Positions 33,336 through 43,717 of a stretch of 64,000 nt of DNA are shown here, piece after piece. Positions within the stretch are counted from its first letter, which is position 1, and each line of letters begins with the position of its first letter. Below the pieces are notes generated by a model. That model made no database searches and had not been told where the DNA came from. It saw nothing but the letters and a program-made list of their open reading frames with translations. A program made the position numbers and the translations under genes. The DNA is from Erinaceus europaeus (Eukaryota; Chordata; Mammalia; Eulipotyphla; Erinaceidae), in contig NC_080170.1 in the NCBI RefSeq assembly GCF_950295315.1, positions 100,571,632-100,635,631 on the forward strand, read 5' to 3'.

Positions 33336-33745
33336 TTTTTTTAACCACTAGGCTGATGTAGGATATCTGGGTTGCTTCCAGGTTCTTGGGATTACAAAGT
33401 ATGCTGCTATGAATGTTGATATACACAGATCTGATAGGTCTTTCTATCTCCTTTGGGTAAATCCCCAGGAGAAGAATTGCTGGGTCATAGGGTAGGTCCA
33501 TTCCTAGTGTTCCAATAAGTCTCCAAATTGCTTTCCACAATGGTTGGACCATTTTTGCTCTCCCACCAGCAGTGAAAAAATGTCCTGTTTTCTCCACATC
33601 CTCTACATTTGTCATTTCTGTCCTTTCTGATATCTGACATCTCACAGGTGTAGGGCAGTATCTCAATGTGTCTTTATTTGCATTTCTCTGATGATCAATA
33701 ACTTTGAGCACCTTCTCATATATCTGTTGGCCCTCTGGATCTCTT
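33336..33745 (-). pseudogene. L1 ORF2 C-terminal fragment (minus)
   Basis: The minus-strand translation shows 'KMVQPLWKAIWRLIGTLGMD' and then 'LGIYPKE', with upstream 'DTLRYCPTPVR'. These are conserved C-terminal L1 ORF2 blocks. Frameshifts disturb the cysteine-histidine part between them. Truncated and inactive. Confidence 0.9.
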
Positions 33746-33756
33746 CCTCAGTGAAA

Positions 33757-33792
33757 TATATCCATATCCATATCCATATCCATATCCATATC

Positions 33793-33832
<40 letters not shown>
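33757..33832. repeat. (ATATCC)n then (ATATAC)n microsatellite
   Basis: Hexamer units change from atatcc to atatac by one base midway. Confidence 0.95.
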
Positions 33833-33834
<2 letters not shown>

Positions 33835-33999
33835 TATTAATAGCTTGGCTGGCCACCAATGCCTCTACAAAATTATTCCTAATTTTCTATCTTTACATCA
33901 ATATGAGATGGAATTTTTTCCAGTCAAAATTGCTATTTTTAACTAGTATATACCATTTTTTCCCCTAGCCTGTTCTGATTACTAGTTAGAAATTCCTCC

Positions 34000-34215
34000 T
34001 CCTCTCTCCTCTCCTCTCCTCTCCTCTCCTCTCCTCTCCTCTCCCCTCCCCTCCTCTCCCCTCCCCTCCCCTCTCCCCTCTCCTCTCCTCTCCTCTCTCC
34101 TCTCCTCTCCTCACCTCTCCTCTCCCCTCCTCTCTCTCCTGCCCTCCCCTCCCCTCTCTTCTCCTCCCCTCTCCTCTCCTCCCCTCCTTTCCTCTCCCCT
34201 CCCTTCTCTTTCCAT
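34000..34215. repeat. Polypyrimidine CTCTC/CCCCT repeat
   Basis: About 215 bp of CCTCT and CCCCT units, degenerate toward the 3' side. Confidence 0.95.
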
Positions 34216-34284
34216 CCCTTTTTCCCCTCTTTCTTTTCTTCTATTTTTATTCTTATTCTTATTTTTCAGTCTCAGAGCTTTACA

Positions 34285-34455
34285 ATTCCCGGGCAGTTTT
34301 TTCAGCTAGAAAGAGATCAAGGGAGAGAGGAAGAGACACCACAGCATTGAAACTTCTTCCAATGCTGTAGTATCTCTGTGGAGTACACTGGGTACTCAAA
34401 CTTGAGTCACTGATGACAAAGCAAGCATCCTTTCAGGTGAGCTATGTCACCATTC
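34285..34455 (-). repeat. Degenerate tRNA-derived SINE (minus)
   Basis: 'agagaggaagagacaccaca', 'gggtactcaaacttgagtca' and 'ggtgagctatgtcaccattc' have the spacing of the minus-strand SINEs here. Confidence 0.5.
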
Positions 34456-34616
34456 CATATGAATCTTTAAAGGGACTGTGATATTTGAAATTACTTATTA
34501 GTATTTCAGAGCTGCAAATTCTGTTTTCCAATAACCAGCTCACATTTATAATTGGTTCATACCAACATTTTATGTTCCTATGAGGTTTCCTCTGGCTTTT
34601 CTTTTGATTTGATATA

Positions 34617-34715
34617 CTAGTTGATTTGATATACTAGTTGGTGGTTAGAATTGTGTGGAGTTGTACCCCTCTTATCCTATGGTTTTGTAAGTGCTTATTT
34701 TTTATAAATAAAATT
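34617..34715 (+). mobile_element. R element 3' tip next to a 17-bp tandem repeat
   Basis: 'gatttgatatactagtt' occurs twice in tandem near 34605-34638. Then 'gttagaattgtgtggagttg' to 'ttttataaataaaatt' is the last 80 bp of an R element. Confidence 0.75.
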
Positions 34716-35070
34716 AAAAAATTGATACATATGTAATGAAATACTATTCAGCTGTTTAAAATGATGAGGTTGCTTCCTTTGCATCTTCTTGAATAAAACT
34801 CGAGGACATTGAGTGAGATAGCCAAAAGGAGAAGGATTAATACCAAATGATCTCACTTATTAGCAGGACTTAATAGAATAGGGACATGAAGTGAAAGCAC
34901 AAAGTGGAATATAGAGTGGACATGGTGTCTTGCACCAAAGCAAAGAACTCTGGGGAGGGAGAGGATGGATTGGAAGATAACTCTGGGGGCCTATTATGTA
35001 ATGGAATTGCATGCATATGTCAATGATTGCACTGTAAAGCATTAATTCCCTCAATAAAAAAAAAAACAGA
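34716..35070 (+). mobile_element. L1 3' end (plus)
   Basis: 'aatactattcagctgtttaa', 'gacattgagtgagatagcca', 'ccaaatgatctcacttatta' and 'gtcaatgattgcactgtaaa' form the ORF2 end and 3' UTR, finishing in 'tcaataaaaaaaaaaac'. Confidence 0.88.
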
Positions 35071-35084
35071 AAAAAACAACAAGA

Positions 35085-35222
35085 AATTGTTTTTTTTGTT
35101 TATGAGAAAAGCAGAGTCAGAGCATCACTCAGGCACATACAATATTGGGGCTCAAACTCAGGACCTCACGTCTGAAAATCTGACAGAAAGGTGGCAGACA
35201 GTGCCACCTCCCAGGTCATAGT
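35085..35222 (-). repeat. SINE type D (minus)
   Basis: 'gagtcagagcatcactcagg', 'aaactcaggacctcacgtct' and 'tgccacctcccaggtc'. Confidence 0.7.
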
Positions 35223-35384
35223 CAAGATCTCTGTAGGCCTAGAAAAGACACAGAAAACTTTGTCTTCTCTTTCCAGAGACATATCAACTCATGGTTTTTC
35301 ATATTTTCCATTCTCTTTTCTCCCTGTTTCCTTTATTGTCTCTATTCAGTGCAATTAAAAAAAAAAAACATAGTTTATTCCTGT

Positions 35385-35915
35385 TTTATACCTTACTGCC
35401 TTCCAGCCACAAAGTTGCAAACACTACTAGAATTCCATCCTGACTTCCCTGTATCTGAAGGCTCACCTCTCCAGAACCCTACCCCACTAGGGAAAGACAG
35501 AAACAGGCTAAAACAGGCTAGGGGTATGGATCAACTGGCCAACGTCCATGTCCAGTAAAGAAGTAGTTACAGAAGCCAGAACTCCACCTTCTGTACCCCG
35601 TAAAGAATTTTGATCAATACTCCCAGATAAAGAAGAGGGAAGTTTCCAATGGAGGAGATGGGACACAGAACTCTGGTAGTGGGAACTATGTGAAACTGTA
35701 CCCCGTTATCTTTCAATCTTGGCTTGTTTATTTAATTTCTTAATTGAGGGTTTAATGGTTTATAGTCAACAGTAAAATACAGTAGTTTGTACATGCATCA
35801 CATTTCCACATAACAATACAACCCCCACTAGGTCCTCCTCTGCCATCATGTTTCAGGACCTGAACCCTCCCAACAATATTGTTAATCATTATTAAATCAC
35901 TAATAATGAAAAAGA
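35385..35915 (+). mobile_element. R element split by a minus-strand L1 tip
   Basis: The R core runs 35400-35715, resuming with 'ttattaaatcactaataatg' after about 35875. Between them 'ttgagggtttaatggtttat' to 'ctaggtcctcctctgccatc' is a minus-strand L1 3' end. Confidence 0.8.
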
Positions 35916-37084
35916 AAAAGGGCGAAGAGGAGGGAATGGAATGCAATGTGTACAGAGATAATATTCAACCCTGACAATAACCCAGTATATTTGGAGGAAT
36001 GGAGACTGGCAAAGGGAGCAAACATGACCAAACTGGCAGGGACCACCACCTAATTTTATTTTAACAAATGAAAGTTTATAGTCATGGCAGACTAGTGCAA
36101 ACTGCAGGTTACCTACAGGAATCATTAAACTATTTTTCTAAGCAGGATGTACCTGCATATAACATCTCCTGTTTTCTAGACTCATTCATAATGATAAAAA
36201 AAAAAAAAAGCATCTGGAGGAGATTTAGAGAAATACAGAAATACACAAATTACATTTTTGTCTTCTGGGAGTAAACATCCTGATGTAGATGAACTGGAAA
36301 TGATTAACTCTTTTCTTCTTTCCTGGACAATAGACAAGCATCTACTGAACTGAATTCAACAAAAAAGATTACTCTCCATATATGGAATAGAGGCCAAGAG
36401 CCTTTTATAAGGAGAAAAAGAAACAAAAAAGCATTAGTTCTCATCAGATTGTCGAAGGAAGTCATTCAACATTAGAACAGTGACACTCTCCTAATGGTTT
36501 TCCAGGAGACTAGTTACATATAAAATACAAAGCTGGTTCAAGTAATTGCATACCAAAAATTATAAAGAAAAGAACAAAATATAACTTAGAGAATGTTCAA
36601 AAGCATAGCAAGTGATGAAAAGAATGGGAAAAATGTGATAGGCGAAGTAGAAAGAAGGAGGGTTTTCCACTTATATTTTGGTAGGATACTGAAGGCCTGG
36701 CTGAGTCTGGTTTGCTATGATGGCAGCAATTCTATTATGTCTAGTTCCTCATCGTGGTCGCATTTTGCTTTAGACCCATGAAAATTCAATACCACTATGA
36801 TCCTTTCTTTGTGTGTGATTGTTCTATTTTGTTTATTTTGTACTGATTACATTAAAACCTATATTGAGAGAATGAGTAATTAATGTGCACAGCGTGAATA
36901 GTATTTATCCTTTTTACCTTACTATCTCCTTCCTTCAGTTATCTTTTTCCATTTACTTTGCATCTTTAAGGATATAAAATACTTAATTTTGATACATAAT
37001 GAGTAAGTTTTTGTTGACTGTGAAAGCTATATTATTCTAGCTTTTTTTTTCTTCCTCCCACCTTCAAATAAAACATACACGCCA
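35916..37084. other. Unassigned non-coding DNA
   Basis: No repeat or gene recognised in this 1.2-kb stretch. Confidence 0.4.
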
Positions 37085-37780
37085 TTACCAATACCAACTG
37101 ATCTCACTTATAGGTAGAGTTAAGAAGAACAGTAAGTGTTTGGCTTCGTATGTTAACTCTCTTTTCAATCACCAGGTTCCAGATGCCATCAGGATGCTGG
37201 CCAGGCTTCCCTGGATTGAAGATCCCACCAATGTGTCCTGGAGCTCAGCTTCCCCAGAGACACACCTTACTAGGGAAAGAGAGAGGCAGACTGGGAGTAT
37301 GGACCGACCAGTCAACGCCCATGTTCAGCGGGGAAGCAATTACAGAAGCCAGACCTTCTACCTTCTGCAACCCTCAATGACCCTGGGTCCATGCTCCCAG
37401 AGGGCTAGAGAATGGGAAAGCTATCAGGGGAGGGGGTGGGTTATGGAGATTGGGTGGTGGGAATTGTGTGGAGTTGTACCCCTCCTACCTTTTGTTTTTG
37501 TTCATTAATCCTTTCTTAAATAAAAAATTTTTTAAAAATTAATTAATTAATTAATTTTTTAAAAAAAGAAGAACAGTAAGGGAAAACACAAAGTAAGACT
37601 TGGACTGAGCATGGTATATTGTAACAAAGCAAAAGACTGGGGAAGGAGAGAAAGGGACAGAATGATGGAACAATGGGCTCCTATTATGTCTCCTGAACAC
37701 CAATCAAGGGGAGATTAGAAATTGTGTTAAAAACTATACTATGAATCACTACCATCCCCCCAATAAAGTGAAAACAAAAC
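37085..37780 (+). mobile_element. L1 3' end interrupted by an R element
   Basis: 'ccaactgatctcacttatag' (37093) and, after the insertion, 'gggaaaacacaaagtaagac' to 'ccaataaagtgaaaac' form one L1 3' UTR. Confidence 0.8.
37137..37565 (+). mobile_element. R element with 15-bp target-site duplication
   Basis: A 5'-truncated R copy starting 'tgtttggcttcgtatgttaa' and ending in a (TTAA)n/A-rich tail. TSD 'aagaagaacagtaag' lies at 37122-37136 and 37566-37580, inside L1. A clean demonstration of L1-style insertion. Confidence 0.95.
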
Positions 37781-38544
37781 ATAGAGGCCATTTCTACATT
37801 TGTTAATAAACTTAACAAAACTTAACAAACTCTCCTTTACCCCACTTTACATGACTTTGGATGCATAATCATTTCAATGGTGTAAACACTAATTCTTAGT
37901 CAAAAGAACTACAGTTCAGTCTTCACAAACGCATAGTGGATGGACTATTTCCTTAAAGCATCTACAATACGAAGCAATTAGTATAAGAATTGCTATATGA
38001 GTCTCTACAAAGTACTTGTAAAATTATTTAATTGTAAAAACTATCTTCAAATTTAAAATATCTTTTAAAATCCAACATTTCCCTCTTTCTGCTGAAACAT
38101 TTTAAAGCAACATCTTATCTACAATGGTCAGTAGGTAACTATTAAATGTGGACTCCCTAGCTCCACCCTATCTTGAATCCATTAGGGAGGTTAAATAATT
38201 ATTAAGTTTACTATTTTATAGAAAAATCACCTGTGGAACTAGCCATCATAATTCAAGCACTGCTTTGAGCATTCTGAGGTGACCAAATTAAATTAAGTGG
38301 CAGGACTAATTCTGGAATACTTTGCACTATTAGGGAATACATATTTGTCCTTTTATTAAACACATTATGAGGACTCCTGTTTTCAGGGCCCTTTCACTAA
38401 CTCCTCAGATAGCAATAATTAAATTCTCCCATTTCACTTATACAACATGATAATTTCTACAGCCTTCTCTCTCCAACTAGTTTTGAGTATTGTCTGTATA
38501 AATGCTCCATTGGATAGTAACTATCTTTAAGACTATGTAGGACT
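37781..38544. other. Unassigned non-coding DNA
   Basis: No repeat or gene recognised. Confidence 0.4.
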
Positions 38545-38670
38545 GGGTAGATAGCATAATGTTTGTGCAAAAAGGCTTTCATGCCTGAAGCACTGAAGGT
38601 CCCAGGTTCAATTCCTAGCACCTCCACAAACCAGAACTAAACTGTTGCTCTAGAAAGAAAAATACTGGGT
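38545..38670 (+). repeat. tRNA-derived SINE, type C
   Basis: 'gactgggtagatagcataat', 'ctttcatgcctgaagcactg', 'aggttcaattcctagcacct'. Confidence 0.8.
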
Positions 38671-38961
38671 ATCTTCAAGGTTAATGTGTTATTCAGCTGG
38701 AAATCCATTTAGGAGCAACAAGAGTTTGCGGTCAAAACCCCATTCTGTATTTTAAAATATCAGATTACCAACAGTGTTGATTCATTTAAAAATACAAAAG
38801 ACCTTAAAAAGCTATTTATTAAGACATTCATTTTACTTAGGATAAAATCTTTCTCCTTTATTGTCATCATTGCCAAACGGAAGTGAATTTGTTATGATAT
38901 TTGGGGATCCCAACTTACAGCAATAGGGAAGAGATCTATCTGTGCTTGCTATTGAAACTGG

Positions 38962-41900
38962 ATCCCACATGGATCCCAGTCACTTTCAAAGCCAGCAACA
39001 AGCAGCTCCTGACAGCTTTCAAGCTGTTGGTCCTGCTCTTCGAGTCCTCCAACTTAATGTTGAGGGGCTGTCCTTTGCCAAACGCGTTCTTATTGGTCAA
39101 TTGGCGATACAGCATCAGACAGATGTTATTTGCCTACAAGAAACACATATAGCAGTTGATGAAGCTGCTTGATTCACCATCAGTGGATTCAATTTAATAT
39201 GCTATAATCTCCATCCTAAACACGGCCAAGCCATCTACGCCAAATCGTATCTTGCGGACGTTTACCACACGGCCTCTTCGACCTTCTACGACTCCATTAC
39301 TATTGGAACTATTCAGCTCGTCAACATATATAAGCCTCCCAGTGCCTCATGGGATAATGAGGTCCTGCCTAGCCCCAATCACCCAGCCGTTTACATTGGA
39401 GACTTTAATAGTCATCACCAAGACTGGGGATATTCCTCCACTCGTGCTGACGGCTCTATCTTAGCCGACTGGGCTTCAGCGAATGACCTCTCCCTATTAT
39501 ACGATCCCAAACAGCCAGGCTCTTTTCACAGTGCTAGATGGAATAAAGACTCGTCACCCGACCTGTGCTGGATTAGCACAGTCAATGGCCAAGCCTTTCC
39601 CGCTACGAGACAAATTCTCAAGGGCTTTCCGCACAGTCATCACCGCCCAGCTATCATCCACATTGGTCTCCAGCTCCCACTGATTTTGTGCTCGGAGAAA
39701 CTAAGATGGAACTTTCAGAAAGCAAACTAGCATCAGTTCAGTGATCTTACCAACAAATCTATTCCTGCAATTCCAATTAACTCTATCCCCTCTGAAGATT
39801 CCTACAGGCGCTTCCGCCAAGCCATCTTCAAAGCAGCTTCCCAAGCTATTCCTCGTGGGAGATGTGCTAACTATACGCCTTGTCTTGATGCTGAATGCCA
39901 GCAACTACTAAAGCAGTATGATGAGTTGGGCGACCCAGATGTGGCCGACCATCTCATTGCCTCCCTGGATGCAGCACGCCAAGCCCGCTGGCAACAACTC
40001 ACGGAAAGTCTGAACTTCACCCACTCAAGTAGGAAGGCCTGGAAGCTTCTTCATAGTCTGGGTGCCGGTAGCCAACCCTCTCCTATCTCCCATCCTCCCG
40101 TATCTCCAAACTCAGTGGCCAGTCACCTAACTTAAGTTGGACGTGCTAAGATCGACCCAGTCTGGAAAAGAGAAATTTCCCACGAGTGGTCATCCCACTT
40201 CCGGTTATCTTGTCCATCTCCAAAACTCTCTCCCTTTACACTGTCTGAACTGGAAGAAGCTTTGAAGAGGGTTAAACCGGGAATGGCTGCTGGCTATGAT
40301 AACATCACCCCAGAACTCATTCTTAACTTGGGCCCTGCAGCAAAGAAGTGGCTCAGTACATTCCTGTCCCACATCTTGGAATCCAAATCTATGCCCAAAA
40401 TTTGGCATCGTACGAAGATAATAGCAGTTTTGAAACCAAAGAAAGACCCAACACTGGCCGCCAGCTATTGACCAATTTCTCTCCTTTCCGTGTGTTACAA
40501 ACTCCTTGAGAGGCTGCTTCTGTCACGAATTTCTCCTCTTACAGAGAAATTCCTATCACCCGCCCAAGCTGGTTTCCGCCCAGGAAGATCTACCTGCGAA
40601 CAAGTCCTGGCCCTCTCAATTTACATTGAAAATGGATTCCAGAAGAATTTAAAGACAGGTGCTGTCTTTGTTGATCTCACAGCAGCCTATGACATGGTCT
40701 GGCATCATGGTCTCCTAGTCAAGATCTCAAGATGCCTGCCTCCATGGGTGGCCAACACTATATCGTTTCTTCTCCAAAACAGAAGATTCTGGGTGCATCT
40801 GGGTGACAAGTCTAGCAGATGGAGACTTGTCTCAAGTGGCCTCCCCCAGGGCTCTGTTCTGGCTCCTATGCTATTTAATATTTACATCAATGACCTCCCA
40901 GAAACTTCTTCAAGGAAGTTCATCTACGCCGATGACATCTGCTGTGCAACTCAGGCATCCAAGTTAGACATCCTCGAGGAAACACTCACGAAAGACATGT
41001 CTCTGATATCTGATTACTGTAAATAATGGCGACTAATCCCTAGCACTGCAAAAACGGTATCATCTGTTTTCCATCTACACCATGCCTCGGCCTCGCGTGA
41101 GCTTAATGTGCAGTTTGATGATACGAGAATCCGGCATGAAGCCCAGCCAGTCTATCTTGGCGTTACTCTCGATCACACCCTGTCATTTCACGAACACCTC
41201 ATAAAAACTGCAGCAAAGGTGGGTGCAAGGAATAACATCATTACAAGACTGGCCAGTTCCTCATGGGGCGCAAGCGCTTCCACACTACGATCATCATCTC
41301 TGGCATTATGCTATTCCACTGCAGAATACTGTGCCCCAGTATGGTACCATAGCCCCTATGTCCACTTGGTCGATTCCAAATTATATTCCTCCATGAGGAT
41401 AATTTCTGGAACCATCCATTCCACCCCGGTTCCATGGCTGCCAGTTCTTAGCAACATCGCCCCGCCAGATATTCGTCGGAATGCGGCATCATCTAAGTTC
41501 ATTTCCCACGTGTACGCTCGACCGGACCTGCCAATATACGCGGATATCTTCGCCCACCCTGTCCAACGCTTGACGTCTCGTCACCCAATCTGGTCCCCTA
41601 CGCCTACACTGAACTTCTCTGGTCCAGACTCTTGGAAACAGAGTTGGCAGTCAGCTGAGGTAAAGAACAAACACCTCATCACAGACCCCTGCAAGCGTCA
41701 ACCCGGCTTTGACCTAGCACATTATGACTGGGCCCTCCTCTATTGCTATCAAACAGGCCATGGCCGGTGCGCCGCTATGTTCCATCGCTGGGGAGCCAGA
41801 GACGACCCGAACTGCCCCTGCGGCTCCAGACAGACTATGACCCACATAGTCAATGACTGCCACCTCTCCAGATTCAAAGGAGGTCTCGAAACTTTATATC

Positions 41901-41964
41901 AGGTTCAACCTGACGCTGTTAACTGGCTGACTACGGAAGAAGGGCAAATGCTAGAAGAAGAAGA
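38962..41964 (+). mobile_element. Nearly complete 3.0-kb non-LTR retrotransposon (Jockey/I-like)
   Basis: An 11-bp TSD 'attgaaactgg' (38951-38961 and 41965-41975) encloses 3,003 bp. The element has no LTR, no poly-A and ends in a short GAA-triplet tail (41951-41964). One frame covers almost its whole length. CpG dinucleotides remain frequent compared with the flanks, which fits a recent arrival. No ORF1-like frame and almost no 5' UTR (7 bp before the first ATG) are present, so the 5' end may be slightly truncated. Confidence 0.92.
38969..41964 (+). pseudogene. Endonuclease-reverse transcriptase polyprotein of the LINE, five in-frame stops
   Basis: About 998 codons in one frame, without a frameshift. 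Residues about 1-250 are an AP-type endonuclease: 'LQLNVEGL' (N30, E32), 'ICLQETH' (E58), 'YIGDFNSHHQDWGY' and 'SHHRP', where SDH is usual. The RT domain follows: 'AAGYDNITPELI', 'AQAGFRPGRS', 'FVDLTAAYDMVWHH', 'GLPQGSVLAPMLFNIYINDL' and catalytic 'YADD' (about 40926). A 'YLGVTLD' segment and a C-terminal CCHC 'CPCGSRQTMTHIVNDC' follow. In-frame stops lie at 39170, 39728, 40133, 40469 and 41024, so this copy is dead. It would cut DNA and copy its own RNA by target-primed reverse transcription. The clade within Jockey/I/CR1-type LINEs is uncertain. It reads through its tail into host DNA up to 42091. Confidence 0.9.
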
Positions 41965-42184
41965 ATTGAAACTGGGTGAGGAAAATCTTCAGTTCTTAGC
42001 ACAGGAAGAAACTTCACATACTCCTATGGAAAGTCCAGACCTGTGCCTCCAGAAGTCAAAATACTTGCAATCTTTCAACCTAGAAAACTAAAATATATCC
42101 TGCTGTGGTCATGGCACTAGGAATATGGTAATAAGGGGGGAGGGATGAGACTGAGGAGATAACATAATAGTTATGCAACTCCCA

Positions 42185-42433
42185 TAATGGTTATGTGGCT
42201 CCCCAACTGCAGGGGTCATTTCACAGGTGGTGAAGCAGCTCTGCAGGCGCGTATCTTTCTCTCCTTATCTGTCTTCTCTTCTCTCAATTTCCCTCTGTCC
42301 TATCGAACAACAATAGCAGCAACAACAACAACAGCAACAACAGCAATGGAGAAACTACGTCTGTCTTCAGGAGCAGTGGATTCATAGTGCAGGCACCAAG
42401 CCCCAGGCATAACCCTGGAGGCAAAAAAAAAAA
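42185..42433 (+). repeat. tRNA-derived SINE, type A body with 3' module, head replaced
   Basis: A type C-like head ('gaggagataacataatagtt', 42150) precedes 'caactgcaggggtcatttca', 'ccctctgtcctatcgaacaa', (AAC/AGC)n, then 'caggagcagtggattcatag' and 'aaccctggaggcaaaaaaaa'. Confidence 0.8.
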
Positions 42434-42479
42434 AAGAAAGAAAGAAAAACACAACTGTGACACAGATAAATTATCTCTC

Positions 42480-42785
42480 GACTCTTAAAAGAGAGAGTGA
42501 GAGAGAATAGAGGGAAGGGAGGAATGACAGAAGGAAAGAAGGAAAGAAGGAAGGAAGGGAGGGAGGGAGGGAGGAAGGGAGGGAGGAAATAAGGAAGGAA
42601 AGAAATAAGGAAGGAAGGAAGGAAATAAGGAAGGAAAGAAGGAAATAAATAAGGAAGGAAGGAAATAAGGAGGAAGGAAAGAAGTAAATAAATAAGGAAG
42701 GAAGGAAGGAAATAAGGAGGAAGGAAAGAAGGAAGGAAGGAAGGAAGGAAGGAAGGAAGGAAGGAAGGAAGGAAGGAAGGAAGAA
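42480..42785. repeat. GGAA/GGAAATAA polypurine microsatellite
   Basis: About 305 bp of GGAA units with regular AATAAGG variants. Open frames on the minus strand are compositional. Confidence 0.96.
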
Positions 42786-42955
42786 ATAATAGTCATCCCA
42801 TGTCTGTGACCCTGGGAGACCTACTGCAGTTTCAAATGGAGAAAATGGGGACACAGAACTCTGGTTGTGGGAATGGTGTGGAATTATACCCTTGTTATCT
42901 CTTAATTTTGTAAATCAATATTAAATCACTAACAAAACTGTAAAAATGTTATAGA
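42786..42955 (+). mobile_element. R/L1-type 3' end
   Basis: 'atcccatgtctgtgaccctg', 'cacagaactctggttgtggg' and 'tcaatattaaatcactaaca' match the 3' end of the older R copy at 2165-2325. Confidence 0.7.
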
Positions 42956-42961
42956 ATAAGG

Positions 42962-43290
42962 GAGCCAAGTAGTGGTACACCACATTTAATGCACACATTA
43001 TAGTGCACAAGGACCCAGGTTCAAGCTGCTGGTCCCCACCTGCAGGAGGAAAGCTTCACAAGCGGTGAAGCAGGTCAGCAGGTGTCTATCTTTTCTCTCT
43101 CCCTCTTTGTCTTCCCCTCCTCTCTCCATTTCTCTCTGTCCTATCCAACAACAATAACAACAACAGCAATGACAATAGTAACAATAAATACAACAACAAG
43201 GGCAACAAAAATAGAAAAAAATGGCCTCCTGGAGCAGTGGATGTGTAGTGTAGATGCAAGCCCCAACGATAACCCTGGAGGCAAGAAAAA
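42962..43290 (+). repeat. tRNA-derived SINE, type A with 3' module
   Basis: 'gagccaagtagtggtacacc' head, B box 'ggttcaagctgctgg', 'tctgtcctatccaacaacaa', (AAC)n, 'aacaagggcaacaaaaatag', 'gcctcctggagcagtggatg', 'aaccctggaggcaagaaaaa'. Confidence 0.9.
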
Positions 43291-43423
43291 ATAAAATAAA
43301 AACTCCTCAAGAACTGCAAAAGGCTCCTGGCAAAGCAGCAGAGATGTCACAGGGTAATGGTAAACCTTATGAAGACAGCCAATAAGGTGAATAGAATCTT
43401 CACTTTATTTTTATTGATTGATT

Positions 43424-43717
43424 TTTTAAAAATATTTATTTATTTATGCCGTTTTGTTGCCCTTGTTGTTTTATTGTTGTAGTTATTGTTGTTGTTGTTA
43501 TTGTTGTTGCTGTTGTTGGATAGGACAGAGAGAAATGAGAGAGGAGGGGAGGATTGAGAGTGGTAGTGAAAGACAGACACCTGTAGACCTGCTTCACCGC
43601 CTGTGAAGTGACTCCCCTGCAGGTGGGAAGCTGGGGGCTCGAACCGAAATCCTTACGCTGGTCCCTGCACTTTGCACCATGTGCGCTTAGCCCGCTGCGC
43701 TACCGCCCAACTCCCAG
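43424..43717 (-). repeat. tRNA-derived SINE, type A (minus)
   Basis: 'gccgttttgttgcccttgtt', (GTT)n, 'ggataggacagagagaaatg', 'gctcgaaccgaaatccttac', 'gctaccgcccaactccc'. Confidence 0.93.

Noticed and set aside
33757..33832. Regular repeats that could suggest a CRISPR-like array
   Set aside because: Simple hexamer microsatellite without spacers, in a vertebrate genome.
38962..41964. BovB/RTE as the identity of the 3.0-kb LINE
   Set aside because: The C-terminal CCHC (CPCG...H...C), the 'YLGVTLD' region and the GAA tail do not fit my knowledge of RTE elements, which end in short different repeats and lack this C-terminus.
42471..42854. 127-codon minus-strand frame
   Set aside because: Compositional frame in a GGAA microsatellite.
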